NCBI GenBank assembly: GCA_031963465.1
Contig: JASSUG010000003.1
Span: forward strand, 1 to 64,000
Direction of reading: 5' to 3'
DNA from: Mycoavidus cysteinexigens_B
GTDB taxonomy: Bacteria; Pseudomonadota; Gammaproteobacteria; Burkholderiales; Burkholderiaceae
Length of the DNA: 64,000 nt
Part shown: positions 25,644-35,014 of the stretch, piece after piece
Layout: each line of letters starts with the position of its first letter
How positions within the stretch are numbered: the stretch's first letter is position 1
Notes under the pieces: model-generated
What the model was told of the DNA's origin: nothing
Database searches by the model: none
The model's input: only the letters and a program-made list of their open reading frames with translations
Program-made: the position numbers and the translations under genes

Positions 25644-28016
25644 ATGGCGAAATCTCCTTTCTCTTATAGCGCACAGGCGTTGCCGCGCAGGATCTCACAC
25701 CTTGTTGTTGAAATTCGTTGGCTGCTGCAGCTTGCAGGTGTATTCTTTTTATTCATGGTGCTATTTAGCTATAGCCCGCTTGATCCGAGCTGGACGCATG
25801 CGGTGCAAGCTAACGGTATTGCAAACTGGGGGGGGCGCGTAGGCGCATGGGCGGCTGATATTTTGTTCTTGCTCTTCGGTTTCTCAGCTTATTGGTGGGC
25901 TGTATTGCTCGGGCGCCGCGTGGTACTGGGTTATTGGCGCATAGCGCCGGCTGCTGGGCAAGCTGGTGATCTAAGCAAGAGCCCGCCCGCCCGTGCTGAA
26001 CGCCGTCCGGCAGACATACAGCAGGAACCTGGGCTGCTGCAAGAGGGCAGTTGGCTGCTTGAATTATTTTCTTTTGCTTTGATCTTGATTGCCAGTGTTG
26101 GCCTTGAGGCAATGCGGCTGTGGTCCTTATCAACTCGCCTGCCGCGTGCACCAGGTGGCGTCCTGGGAGATGCTGTGGCAGTGCAAGTATTGCACGCTTT
26201 TGGCTTCACGGGCGGCACGCTGGCCCTTTTGTTACTGCTGGCGATTGGGGTCTCCCTGTTCTTTCGTTTTTCTTGGCTAAATGCTGCTGAGCGCACGGGC
26301 GATGGGATCGTCGCCACGCTGAGGTTCATGCAAATGCACTATGAAGCACGACGTGATCGCAAAGTCGGCGAGGCTGCTGCGATACGTCGTGAAGGCAAGC
26401 TCGAACAGGACCGCGTGCGGGTTGAAGAGCACGAGCCGGTGCGGATTGTGCCGGCAGTGAGCGCTGTGGTTAAATCCGAGCGGATTGAAAAAGAAAAACA
26501 GCAAACGCTTTTTCATGACTTGCCAGATAGTATTTTGCCACCGCTCGCGTTGCTGGATGCACCTTTGGCTACACAAGAAACTGTGTCGGCCGACACGCTT
26601 GAATTTACTTCACGTTTGATCGAAAAAAAATTAAAGGATTTTGGCGTTGAAGTGAGTGTGATTGCGGCTTATCCAGGCCCCGTTATTACCCGCTATGAAG
26701 TTGAGCCAGCTATCGGTGTGAAGGGTAGTCAGGTGGTTAATCTGGCGAAAGATTTAGCGCGTTCGCTCTCGTTAGTGTCAATTCGCGTGGTCGAGACCAT
26801 TCCAGGCAAAAACTGTATGGGCCTTGAACTACCCAATTTACGCCGGCAAACAGTCCGTTTGTCTGAAATTCTAGGTTCCGAAGCCTATGCAGCCGCCGCT
26901 TCGATGCTGACCATTGCACTGGGTAAAGATATCAGCGGCAAGCCGATCGTCGCTGATTTAGCCAAAATGCCGCATCTGCTGGTGGCAGGTACGACTGGAT
27001 CGGGTAAATCGGTCGGCATTAACGCCATGATTTTATCGTTGCTTTATAAGGCAACGGCTGAGCAAGTTAGGATGATTTTGATCGATCCAAAGATGCTTGA
27101 GATGAGCGTTTACGATGGCGTGCCGCATCTGCTATGTCCGGTGGTGATCGATATGCGGCAAGCAGGCCATGCCTTAAACTGGACGGTTGCTGAAATGGAG
27201 CGCCGTTATAAATTAATGAGTAAGCTTGGGGTGCGTAATCTCAGTGGTTATAACCATAAGCTTGATGACGCGCACAAGCGCGAAGAAACCATCCCGAATC
27301 CATTTAGCCTAACGCCAGATATGCCCGAGCCGCTTGAGTGCCTGCCGCATATTGTCGTGGTGATTGATGAGTTGGCCGATCTGATGATGGTAGTGGGTAA
27401 AAAAGTGGAAGAATTGATTGCACGGATTGCACAAAAAGCGAGAGCGGCAGGGATTCACCTAATTCTTGCGACGCAACGGCCATCGGTTGATGTCATCACC
27501 GGATTGATTAAAGCCAATGTGCCAACCCGCATTGCCTTTCAAGTTTCATCGAAAATCGACTCGCGCACAATTTTGGACCAGCAGGGCGCTGAATCGCTAT
27601 TGGGCATGGGCGATATGCTTTATCTGCCGCCTGGTTCAGGTTTGCCGGTTCGTGTACATGGCGCTTTTGTTTCTGATGAAGAAGTGCATCGGGTGGTCGA
27701 AAAACTGAAACAGCAGGGCGAACCGAATTATATTGAAGGTATTTTAGAAGGAGGTAGCCATAGTGAGATTGATGAAGGACTGGGCAATACCAATGGCAGT
27801 GGGCAAAACGCTGAAACCGATCTACTCTATGATCAAGCCGTTGAAATTGTCACCAAACACCGACGTGCCTCTATTTCGCTGGTACAGCGCCATTTGCGAA
27901 TTGGCTATAATCGTGCAGCCCGGTTGCTTGAACAAATGGAGCAAGCAGGGTTAATATCGGCAATGGCAGCAAATGGCAACCGTGAAATTCTGGTACCCAA
28001 TCGTGACCCGAACTAG
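25644..28016 (+). CDS. ftsK: DNA translocase FtsK
   Basis: 790-residue septum-anchored DNA pump that coordinates chromosome segregation, dimer resolution and division. Four hydrophobic segments lie in the first 215 residues, then a short linker, then the RecA-like motor with Walker A GTTGSGKS at 449-456 and Walker B around VVIDELADLMM. The C-terminal gamma winged helix (HRRASISLVQRHLRIGYNRA) recognises KOPS sites. The linker is short, as in other Burkholderiales. lolA begins 12 bases later. Confidence 0.96.
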   Translation: MAKSPFSYSAQALPRRISHLVVEIRWLLQLAGVFFLFMVLFSYSPLDPSWTHAVQANGIANWGGRVGAWAADILFLLFGFSAYWWAVLLGRRVVLGYWRIAPAAGQAGDLSKSPPARAERRPADIQQEPGLLQEGSWLLELFSFALILIASVGLEAMRLWSLSTRLPRAPGGVLGDAVAVQVLHAFGFTGGTLALLLLLAIGVSLFFRFSWLNAAERTGDGIVATLRFMQMHYEARRDRKVGEAAAIRREGKLEQDRVRVEEHEPVRIVPAVSAVVKSERIEKEKQQTLFHDLPDSILPPLALLDAPLATQETVSADTLEFTSRLIEKKLKDFGVEVSVIAAYPGPVITRYEVEPAIGVKGSQVVNLAKDLARSLSLVSIRVVETIPGKNCMGLELPNLRRQTVRLSEILGSEAYAAAASMLTIALGKDISGKPIVADLAKMPHLLVAGTTGSGKSVGINAMILSLLYKATAEQVRMILIDPKMLEMSVYDGVPHLLCPVVIDMRQAGHALNWTVAEMERRYKLMSKLGVRNLSGYNHKLDDAHKREETIPNPFSLTPDMPEPLECLPHIVVVIDELADLMMVVGKKVEELIARIAQKARAAGIHLILATQRPSVDVITGLIKANVPTRIAFQVSSKIDSRTILDQQGAESLLGMGDMLYLPPGSGLPVRVHGAFVSDEEVHRVVEKLKQQGEPNYIEGILEGGSHSEIDEGLGNTNGSGQNAETDLLYDQAVEIVTKHRRASISLVQRHLRIGYNRAARLLEQMEQAGLISAMAANGNREILVPNRDPN

Positions 28017-28028
28017 AAGAGGTAAGAG

Positions 28029-28748
28029 ATGAAGCTTAACACAGTAACTTTATTGCATTTTAGACTTTGGCTAACGAGAGGGCTAGCGGTATCGGCGCTC
28101 ACAGCGGCAAGTTTTGCCCCACCTGCGTACGCCGGTGGATCTACCTACACTAATGCGACTGAGCAACTGAATAATTTTGTGGCGCAAGTGCAAACGGCAA
28201 AAGGCCATTTTGTTCAACGGCAGATTAAAACTGACCCAAAGAAGATGAAAGACCTCCCTGACCAGGCTACATGGCCGCAGGAAGAAAGTGGCAAAGCCAG
28301 TGGTTTTTTCTTATTCGAGCGGCCGGGTAAATTTATCTGGACTTATGAGGAGCCTTCCCGCCAAGTTCTGCAGTCTGATGGCGAATATTTTTATATCTAC
28401 GATAAAGAGCTCAAGCAAGTCATCAAGCGTAAGCTTGACCGTATGCTAGGCGTCAGCCCAGCCGCGATTTTATTTGGCAGCAACGATCTTAATCAGAATT
28501 TCAGACTACGCGATATTGGTAAACAAGCCGGGCTAGACTGGCTTGAGCTCAAGCCAAAAGCGGCCGATACGCAATTTCAGCGGGTCATTATTGGATTTAG
28601 AGGCGGGAATCTCGAGGCTATGAAATTGTTTGATCTATTCGGCAATGTCACTTTATTGGTTTTTACGGATATGAAGAAAAACCCGACAGTGCCGCCTGAT
28701 CGTTTCAAATTCACCGTACCGAAAGGCGTCGATATGATTCAGGGATGA
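28029..28748 (+). CDS. lolA: Outer-membrane lipoprotein carrier protein LolA
   Basis: 239-residue periplasmic chaperone that ferries lipoproteins from LolCDE to LolB. A signal peptide ending APPAYA near residue 35 precedes the mature sequence. Family features are the FVAQVQTAKGHFVQRQ start, GFFLFERPGKFIWTYEEPSR, DGEYFYIYDKELKQV and a C-terminal PPDRFKFTVPKGVD. The order ftsK-lolA-rarA-serS is widely conserved. Confidence 0.95.
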   Translation: MKLNTVTLLHFRLWLTRGLAVSALTAASFAPPAYAGGSTYTNATEQLNNFVAQVQTAKGHFVQRQIKTDPKKMKDLPDQATWPQEESGKASGFFLFERPGKFIWTYEEPSRQVLQSDGEYFYIYDKELKQVIKRKLDRMLGVSPAAILFGSNDLNQNFRLRDIGKQAGLDWLELKPKAADTQFQRVIIGFRGGNLEAMKLFDLFGNVTLLVFTDMKKNPTVPPDRFKFTVPKGVDMIQG

Positions 28749-28796
28749 GCGTTAGCGTGCTTTATCCCACCTCTTGCAAAAATAGAAAAGCGGCCC

Positions 28797-30119
28797 ATGT
28801 TGTTTGCCGATGATTCTTCTCTAGCCGCACCGCTGGCTGAGCGGTTGCGGCCCAAAGTGATCGATGAGGTGATTGGCCAAAAGCATTTGCTGGGGCCAGG
28901 CAAGCCATTGCGGGTCGCTTTTGAGTTGGGCCAGCCGCATTCGATGATCTTATGGGGGCCGCCCGGTGTGGGCAAAACCACGCTTGCGCGACTTATGGCA
29001 GATGCTTTTAAAGCCGAGTTTATTGCTCTTTCTGCCGTCTTAGCAGGCGTCAAAGAGATTCGAGAAGCGGTTGAAATGGCGCGTATGTATCAGGCACGTG
29101 GTCGTCAAACGCTGGTTTTTGTCGATGAAGTGCATCGCTTCAATAAAAGCCAGCAAGACGCATTTCTGCCACACGTTGAAGCGGGCCTTTTTATTTTTAT
29201 CGGCGCTACCACTGAAAACCCGTCATTTGAGTTAAACAGCGCACTACTCTCGCGCGCAGCCGTTTATGTGCTCACCAGCCTTAACGCGAGTGAGTTAGAG
29301 GATTTGCTAAAGCGTGCAAGCGCTGCGCTTGGGGGTATTTCATTGACTGCACAGGCGTGCGCAATACTGATTGAAACAGCCGATGGCGACGCTCGCAAGC
29401 TGCTGAATCATCTGGAAATTGCCGCCCACGCAGCAGCCCTTAAGCAGACAAATGAAATTGACGAAGCACTACTGGGCAGCGCACTGGCAGAAAATCTGCG
29501 CCGCTTCGATAAAGGCGGTGAGGCTTTTTATGACCAAATTAGCGCACTCCATAAAGCGGTGCGCGGCAGCCATCCAGACGCGGCACTATATTGGCTTTGC
29601 CGTATGCTAGATGGTGGTACAGACCCGCATTATTTGGCCCGGCGAATCATTCGCATGGCTTGGGAGGATATCGGCCTGGCCGATCCACGCGCTGCGGGCA
29701 TCGCGCTGGATGCGGCGCAGACCTATGAGCGGCTTGGTTCGCCAGAGGGTGAGCTCGCTCTGGCGCAAGCCATACTCTACCTTGCCGCAGCCCCAAAATC
29801 GAATGCTGGCTATTGCGCCTACAATGCAGCGCGCAAATTTGTCAGCAAAGACTCATCCCGTGCAGTTCCGGTTCATCTGCGCAATGCTCCAACCAAGCTG
29901 ATGAAGGAACTCGGCTACGGGCATGAATATCGCTATGCGCATGATGAGCCGGATGCTTACGCGGCTGGAGAGCAATATTTGCCGGATGGCATCATCCGCC
30001 CTAATTGGTATCAACCAACGCCCCGCGGCCTTGAAGCCAAGATTGCTGAAAAACTTAAGCGGCTAGATGAGCTTGATGTAGCTTGGCGCGCTGAACACGG
30101 CGCTAACCCAAAAACATAA
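28797..30119 (+). CDS. rarA: Replication-associated recombination protein RarA (MgsA)
   Basis: 440-residue clamp-loader-like AAA+ ATPase that acts at stalled replication forks. Walker A is GPPGVGKTT (near residue 52), Walker B VFVDEVHRFNKSQQD, sensor I IGATTENPSFELNSALLSRA. The C-terminal tetramerisation domain ends with the KELGYGHEYRYAHD region. It lies 48 bases after lolA. Confidence 0.96.
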   Translation: MLFADDSSLAAPLAERLRPKVIDEVIGQKHLLGPGKPLRVAFELGQPHSMILWGPPGVGKTTLARLMADAFKAEFIALSAVLAGVKEIREAVEMARMYQARGRQTLVFVDEVHRFNKSQQDAFLPHVEAGLFIFIGATTENPSFELNSALLSRAAVYVLTSLNASELEDLLKRASAALGGISLTAQACAILIETADGDARKLLNHLEIAAHAAALKQTNEIDEALLGSALAENLRRFDKGGEAFYDQISALHKAVRGSHPDAALYWLCRMLDGGTDPHYLARRIIRMAWEDIGLADPRAAGIALDAAQTYERLGSPEGELALAQAILYLAAAPKSNAGYCAYNAARKFVSKDSSRAVPVHLRNAPTKLMKELGYGHEYRYAHDEPDAYAAGEQYLPDGIIRPNWYQPTPRGLEAKIAEKLKRLDELDVAWRAEHGANPKT

Positions 30120-30184
30120 GCGCAGCATCCGTTAAAACCTAAGTTAAAATCGCAGTTTATTCTGTTTTCCCTACCTTATTTTCC

Positions 30185-31486
30185 ATGCTTGATATCCAAC
30201 TGCTGCGTAAAGACCTTGATGGCGTCGCACACCGCCTTAATAGCCGCGGTTACGCGCTAGACCGTGCGACATTTATAAAACTTGAGACAGAGCGACGCGA
30301 GCTACAGGTGCGCACTGAAGAACTGCAAGCACGCCGCAACAGCCTATCAAAGCAAATTGGCATCTTAAAAAGTCGAGCAGAAGATTGTTCGGCGTTGCTG
30401 CTTGAAGCAGACAGCATTGGCAATGTGCTTAAAGACTCAGCGCTAAGACTGAATGAGCTCCAAGCACAGTTAACCGAGTTGATGCTGGACGCGCCTAACT
30501 TGCCGCACGAAAGTGCGCCGTTAGGCCGCGACGAAACACAAAACATTGAAGTAAGCCGCTGGGGTACCCCGCGCCAATTTGAGTTTGAGATTAAAGACCA
30601 TGTCGATATTGGGGAGCCGCTTGGACTCGATTTTGATAGTGCGGTTAAGCTCAGTGGCGCGCGCTTTGCGGTACTACGTGGTCCGCTTGCGCGGCTACAA
30701 CGTGCCTTGGCGCAATTTATGCTTGATTTGCACACGACTGAACATGGCTATACAGAAATTCAGGTGCCTTATATCGTCAACGCCACGTCTATGCGCGGTA
30801 CCGGTCAACTCCCTAAATTTGAAGAAGATTTATTTAAGGTGCCGCATAAAGCCAGCGATGAGAGCCATGCACCTGAGAATTTTTATCTGATTCCAACGGC
30901 CGAAGTCCCGCTCACTAACTTGATGCGAGACACCATCGTGGCCGGGGATAAACTGCCACTCAAATGGGTGGCTCATACGCCCTGTTTTAGATCAGAAGCA
31001 GGCAGTTACGGCCGTGATACGCGCGGCATGATTCGCCAGCACCAGTTTGAGAAAGTTGAGCTGGTCCAAATTGTACCGCCTGAGCACTCTTATCAAGCGC
31101 TCGAAGAACTTGTAGGTCATGCCGAAACGGTTTTGCGCAAACTTGAACTGCCCTATCGGAAAGTCTTATTGTGCACCGGCGATATGGGTTTTGGCAGTGC
31201 CAAAACCTATGATCTTGAAGTCTGGCTGGCGTCGCAAAATACCTATCGTGAAATTTCATCATGCTCGAATATGGAAGCATTTCAAGCACGGCGGATGCAA
31301 GCACGTTTTCGCAGTGGGCAAGGTAAGCCGGAACTCGTGCATACCTTAAATGGCTCAGGTTTGGCGGTGGGGCGTACTTTAGTTGCGATTCTTGAAAATT
31401 TCCAAAATGCGGATGGTACGGTGAGTGTGCCGGATGTGTTGCAACCTTATTTGGGTGGCATGAAACGGCTTGAGTTGGGTTCGTAA
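30185..31486 (+). CDS. serS: Seryl-tRNA synthetase
   Basis: 433-residue class II aminoacyl-tRNA synthetase charging tRNA-Ser and tRNA-Sec. The N-terminal 110 residues form the long antiparallel coiled coil that grips the tRNA variable arm. Motif 2 is in CFRSEAGSYGRDTRGMIRQH, and motif 3 in NGSGLAVGRTLVAILEN. Length is standard. The following 250 bases are AT-rich and lead into the accessory island. Confidence 0.97.
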   Translation: MLDIQLLRKDLDGVAHRLNSRGYALDRATFIKLETERRELQVRTEELQARRNSLSKQIGILKSRAEDCSALLLEADSIGNVLKDSALRLNELQAQLTELMLDAPNLPHESAPLGRDETQNIEVSRWGTPRQFEFEIKDHVDIGEPLGLDFDSAVKLSGARFAVLRGPLARLQRALAQFMLDLHTTEHGYTEIQVPYIVNATSMRGTGQLPKFEEDLFKVPHKASDESHAPENFYLIPTAEVPLTNLMRDTIVAGDKLPLKWVAHTPCFRSEAGSYGRDTRGMIRQHQFEKVELVQIVPPEHSYQALEELVGHAETVLRKLELPYRKVLLCTGDMGFGSAKTYDLEVWLASQNTYREISSCSNMEAFQARRMQARFRSGQGKPELVHTLNGSGLAVGRTLVAILENFQNADGTVSVPDVLQPYLGGMKRLELGS

Positions 31487-31737
31487 AAAACGCTGCGAGG
31501 GCAGGCGGCCCCTTGCTATAACCAACCGGTCAAGCAGATCATATGTTTAGATTTTGCCGCCACACATTGCTAGAATATATTGTATCTGATTGACTCGATC
31601 AAAATACCTAAAAATCAATCTTGCCTTGCAGTTAAACCAATTAAATTAAAGAAAATATACTTTTTCTGTTTCGGCAAAATTGACGCTTATAAGCTACCGT
31701 AGCGTGTATACTCTGGCTTTTTTTGATACAAATAAAA
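31487..31737. promoter_or_regulatory. Intergenic region with candidate -10 for the secretion locus
   Basis: AT-rich, no gene. TATACT at 31707-31712 lies about 25 bases before the fhaC-like start, and TTGACG at 31680-31685 could be a -35, but the 21-base spacing is too long for a standard promoter, so the pairing is uncertain. Confidence 0.3.
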
Positions 31738-32673
31738 ATGGTGGATCCCATCGATCCTCCGCGCAGACCATACAAGGCTTGGATGCTTCCTATTTTTTTC
31801 TACGCGGCATGGCTGTTGATAGGCGGTTTTTCCCCTAATCTATATGCCCAAGCTTTGCCTACATCAGTACTCAAAGACAAAGTTCTCACAGGCAAAGACG
31901 CGCAAGAGCTGCTGCGCTGGCAAGAGCACGAGCGTAGGTTGCGCCAACAACAAGAGCATACGCTTGATGTGCATCTATCAAATGAAGACAAAGCCCAGGC
32001 GGCAGAGGTGTCATGCAAGCTGCCTACTTCTGAAACGCCCTGTTTTCCAATTGAGCTGATTGTCTTAAAAGGAGAGGAAAGCCACCGCTTCGCCTGGGCG
32101 CTGCAAGCGGCGCATCGACCAGATGATCCGCCCAGTGGCCGCTGCTTAGGCGCACAGGGGATCAATCTCGTGATGAAAAGAGTGCAAAACGCCATAATTG
32201 AGCGAGGGTATGTGACGACTCGCGTACTGGCTGAAACGCAAGATCTTAAAAGCGGCGTTCTCACCCTCACGGTCATTCCCGGCCGCCTGCACACGATTCG
32301 TTTTACCGCAAAAACAGCGAGGCGCGCGACACAATGGAATGCCGTGCCCATCAAAGCAGGCGATCTATTGAATCTGCGTGACATTGAGCAAAGTCTAGAG
32401 AATTTTAAGCGCCTGCCGACGGTCGAGGCCAACATCGACATTATCCCTGCGGCCCAAGTGGATGCCCAGCCTGGAGAAAGCGATCTGATGATCGACTGGC
32501 GGCAGGGCTTGCCAGTACGTTTAACACTCTCAGCAGATGATGCAGGCAGCAAAGCAACGGGCAAATATCAGGGTAATGTGTCGCTTTCGGTGGATCACTG
32601 GTGGATGCTCAATGATTTGTTTTATGTGAGTTTTAGCCAAGGCTTAAGGGGCGGCGGAGCAGGCCCTAAAAGC
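31738..32673 (+). pseudogene. FhaC/ShlB-type two-partner secretion transporter, 5' part (IS-disrupted)
   Basis: First 312 codons of a TpsB outer-membrane transporter. A signal peptide ends near NLYAQA (residue about 37). The POTRA_2-type module includes CFPIELIVLKGEE and the NAIIERGYVTTRVLAETQDL stretch, then a second POTRA with VIPGRLHTIRF and the first barrel strands (LTLSADDAGSKATGKYQGN). The reading frame enters the inserted IS at 32674 and stops at 32751 after 26 foreign codons, so only periplasmic domains could be made. I start at ATG 31738. The barrel continues at 34123; the joined gene would encode 597 residues, a normal length. Confidence 0.9.
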
Positions 32674-34111
32674 CAGCCCTTTCCGGGTGTCGACTCAAAG
32701 AGCAGCCTCCTTAATAGCGCGGGTAGAGGAGAAATGCTTATTGGCTGTTAGGGGATCGACGTAGGATTTAGCTTTAGGCTTTTTTGGCCCACGTCGCCGA
32801 ACCCGAATACGTTGCGGGTCGACATGACGAGCAATTTGCAAGAGTAGCTCCCCTAAGGCCGGGCCTTGATATAATTTGAGCCAACTGTCCCAAGTCTCGG
32901 GTGGCAAGAAACTCATCATTCCGTAATAGGCCATACGAACCTCATTGGCCATATAGTAAGTAGATACCTCGACCTCTTGTTCTTGATGAGCCTGCTCAAT
33001 CACGATTTTGAGTAACGCTAGGATGTTATAAGCTAATACAGCTGTGGCAAAGCCCAATAGAGCGGCACGTGGATGCCCCATCGTACGAATTTCGCTTTTG
33101 AGATCAGCTTCCAGCCGTTGGAACATACCTTCAATACGCCAGCGCTTGCGGTAAAGATCTGCAATCTTTTGCGCGCCCACCTCAACAGGCAGATTGCTCC
33201 AAATACGAAGACGGGTGTCGCCCGAGCTAGTGGGATGATCTAAACGCACTTCAATCCGACGCCAAGTTTGATCTTCATCGCGTAGGCTAATCGTTTGCTC
33301 ATAAACTTCACCTGTTTCACAACGCCCCACAGGGTACAACTCACTTTCTTGAGACAGCCTCGGGTGATTCCGGCCTATTTCGCGCACGATAAAACACGCG
33401 CCTCGGCTTTGCAAGCCCATGAGCACGTTCATAACGCAGAAGTGCCGATCGGCTATCCATACTTCACCAGACTGGGCCCTTTCTAATAAAGGCTCGATTA
33501 TTGTACGCTCCGATGCATAGGCATCCTCACAGGGTACGATATCCGTAACCAGACTTTGATCTGAATCATAAACCACTAAAGTATGGCCTGGTAACGCCGC
33601 TCCTGTCTGCGCCTTTAGCGCTGTTAAACGCTTCTCGCTCGCCGGTAAGTGGTTACCATCCACCATTCGTACTCGGTAACCTGGTAGCGTAACAGGCAAA
33701 TTCAGCGGTGCAAGCACCGGGGCCAAGCGCATGGCGCTCTGTCGAACTAACTCTTGTAATAGCTTAGGCTCTGTGCGATTGATCTTGTCGTACAGTGAAC
33801 TCAGCGCCACATTTAATTTCTCTTTATACGTCTGCGAGGCACTATGCAAGGATTGGCAAACCCCTAGAGACACCATCGACATCATCTCTACTACTGTCGA
33901 AAACAGCAATTCTCGCGAATACTGCCTTTCCCTATTCTTTTCAAATACCTCGTCTATCCACTTACTATCAAATACTGAACCCATCAACAACCGCGTCATT
34001 ACGCTTATTGGCATCTTAGCTGTCGCTTGTTCAAACAGTTTTCTCAGCATCATTCTCTCCGATTCGTTGATACTCCTCATTTAGAATAGTTCAAACACCC
34101 GGAAAGGGCTG
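32674..34111 (-). mobile_element. IS4-family insertion sequence (1438 bp)
   Basis: Bounded by perfect 17-bp terminal inverted repeats: CAGCCCTTTCCGGGTGT at 32674-32690 and its complement at 34095-34111. An 11-bp target duplication GCCCTAAAAGC flanks it (32663-32673 and 34112-34122). It contains one transposase gene on the minus strand. It interrupts the fhaC-like gene; removing the element plus one target copy restores an uninterrupted frame. Confidence 0.95.
32695..34080 (-). CDS. IS4-family DDE transposase
   Basis: 461-residue transposase. DDE residues sit in MVDGNHLPASE, VWIADRHFCV and the Y-R-E signature region YRKRWRIEGMFQRLEADLK. It is intact from ATG to stop and fills nearly the whole element, with the ends lying 21 and 31 bases from the IS termini. 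The intact frame and perfect ends imply a recent insertion. Confidence 0.95.
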   Translation of the reverse strand: MRSINESERMMLRKLFEQATAKMPISVMTRLLMGSVFDSKWIDEVFEKNRERQYSRELLFSTVVEMMSMVSLGVCQSLHSASQTYKEKLNVALSSLYDKINRTEPKLLQELVRQSAMRLAPVLAPLNLPVTLPGYRVRMVDGNHLPASEKRLTALKAQTGAALPGHTLVVYDSDQSLVTDIVPCEDAYASERTIIEPLLERAQSGEVWIADRHFCVMNVLMGLQSRGACFIVREIGRNHPRLSQESELYPVGRCETGEVYEQTISLRDEDQTWRRIEVRLDHPTSSGDTRLRIWSNLPVEVGAQKIADLYRKRWRIEGMFQRLEADLKSEIRTMGHPRAALLGFATAVLAYNILALLKIVIEQAHQEQEVEVSTYYMANEVRMAYYGMMSFLPPETWDSWLKLYQGPALGELLLQIARHVDPQRIRVRRRGPKKPKAKSYVDPLTANKHFSSTRAIKEAAL

Positions 34112-34122
34112 GCCCTAAAAGC

Positions 34123-34980
34123 ACGCGCGGCCATACGATTCATTACTCCGTGCCGTTGGGTTATTGGCTGTTAGGCTTGACCGCTAGTCGATATGGTTAC
34201 CAACAGACGGTAGCCGGCCCGTATGAGAACTATATGTATAGCGGCACGAGCCAAAACAATGAAATTAAATTGTCACGTTTGCTTTATCGCGATGCGTCGC
34301 GCAAGCTGACCGCCTCGTTACGGGGGTATTTCAAGGAATCAAGCAGTTTTATCGAGGGCACCGAGCTCGATCATCATCGCCGCCGCTTGGCTGGATGGGA
34401 GCTGGCTCTTGCCCATCGAGAATATATTGGCCGTGGTGCACTCGCCATCCAGGTTGCGCATCAACGTGGCACCGGTGCTTTAAATGCGCTGCCTGCTGCC
34501 GAAGCAGAATCTGGCGAAGGCACCTCTTACCCCAAGCTTTTTAGCGCCGAGGTTGCTCTCGATATGCCGTTCACGCTGGCGCGCCAAAAAATCCGCTACA
34601 ACGGTGTTTGGCGCGCGCAATGGCAGCGCACCCCACTGATCCCGCAAGACCGCTTCTCGCTAGGCGGGCGCTATACGGTGCGCGGCTTTGATGGCGAGCT
34701 AACCTTATTAGCCGAGCGAGGTTGGCTGATGCGTAATGATTTAGGCTTGGCGTTAGGCTCAAGCGGCCAAGAGTTATATGTTGGGGTGGATTATGGCCAG
34801 TTGGGCGGCCCGTCGACAGAATTCTTGCCAGGTAGTCGGCTAGCGGGCGGCGTCATTGGGCTACGCGGTGGCTTCAAAAATGTGCAATACGATGTATTTG
34901 CAGGCCGGCCTTTTAAAAAGCCAGAGGTGTTTGACACGGCCAATGTGACAGCGGGATTTAGCGCGAGCTATTCATTTTAA
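34123..34980 (+). pseudogene. FhaC/ShlB-type transporter, 3' part (beta-barrel)
   Basis: Remaining 285 codons of the TpsB transporter, beginning TRGHTIHYSVPLGYWLLGL directly after the right-hand target duplication and in frame with the 5' part. Contains barrel strands, the RFSLGGRYTVRGFDGE motif (the VRGY/F-type loop 6 motif needed for secretion), and ends with a C-terminal aromatic GFSASYSF typical of BAM substrates. Without a signal peptide or start site it is unlikely to be expressed. The exoprotein gene follows after 34 bases. Confidence 0.9.
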
Positions 34981-35014
34981 TCAAGTATCACATCGCGTTA
35001 AGTGGGGCCGTCCG

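Noticed and set aside
31680..31712. Standard promoter TTGACG/TATACT for the secretion locus
   Set aside because: Spacing of 21 bases is outside the usual 16-19; reported only as a weak candidate region.
32146..32334. Small minus-strand open frame inside the fhaC-like gene
   Set aside because: Antisense to recognised POTRA sequence; no homology or start signal.
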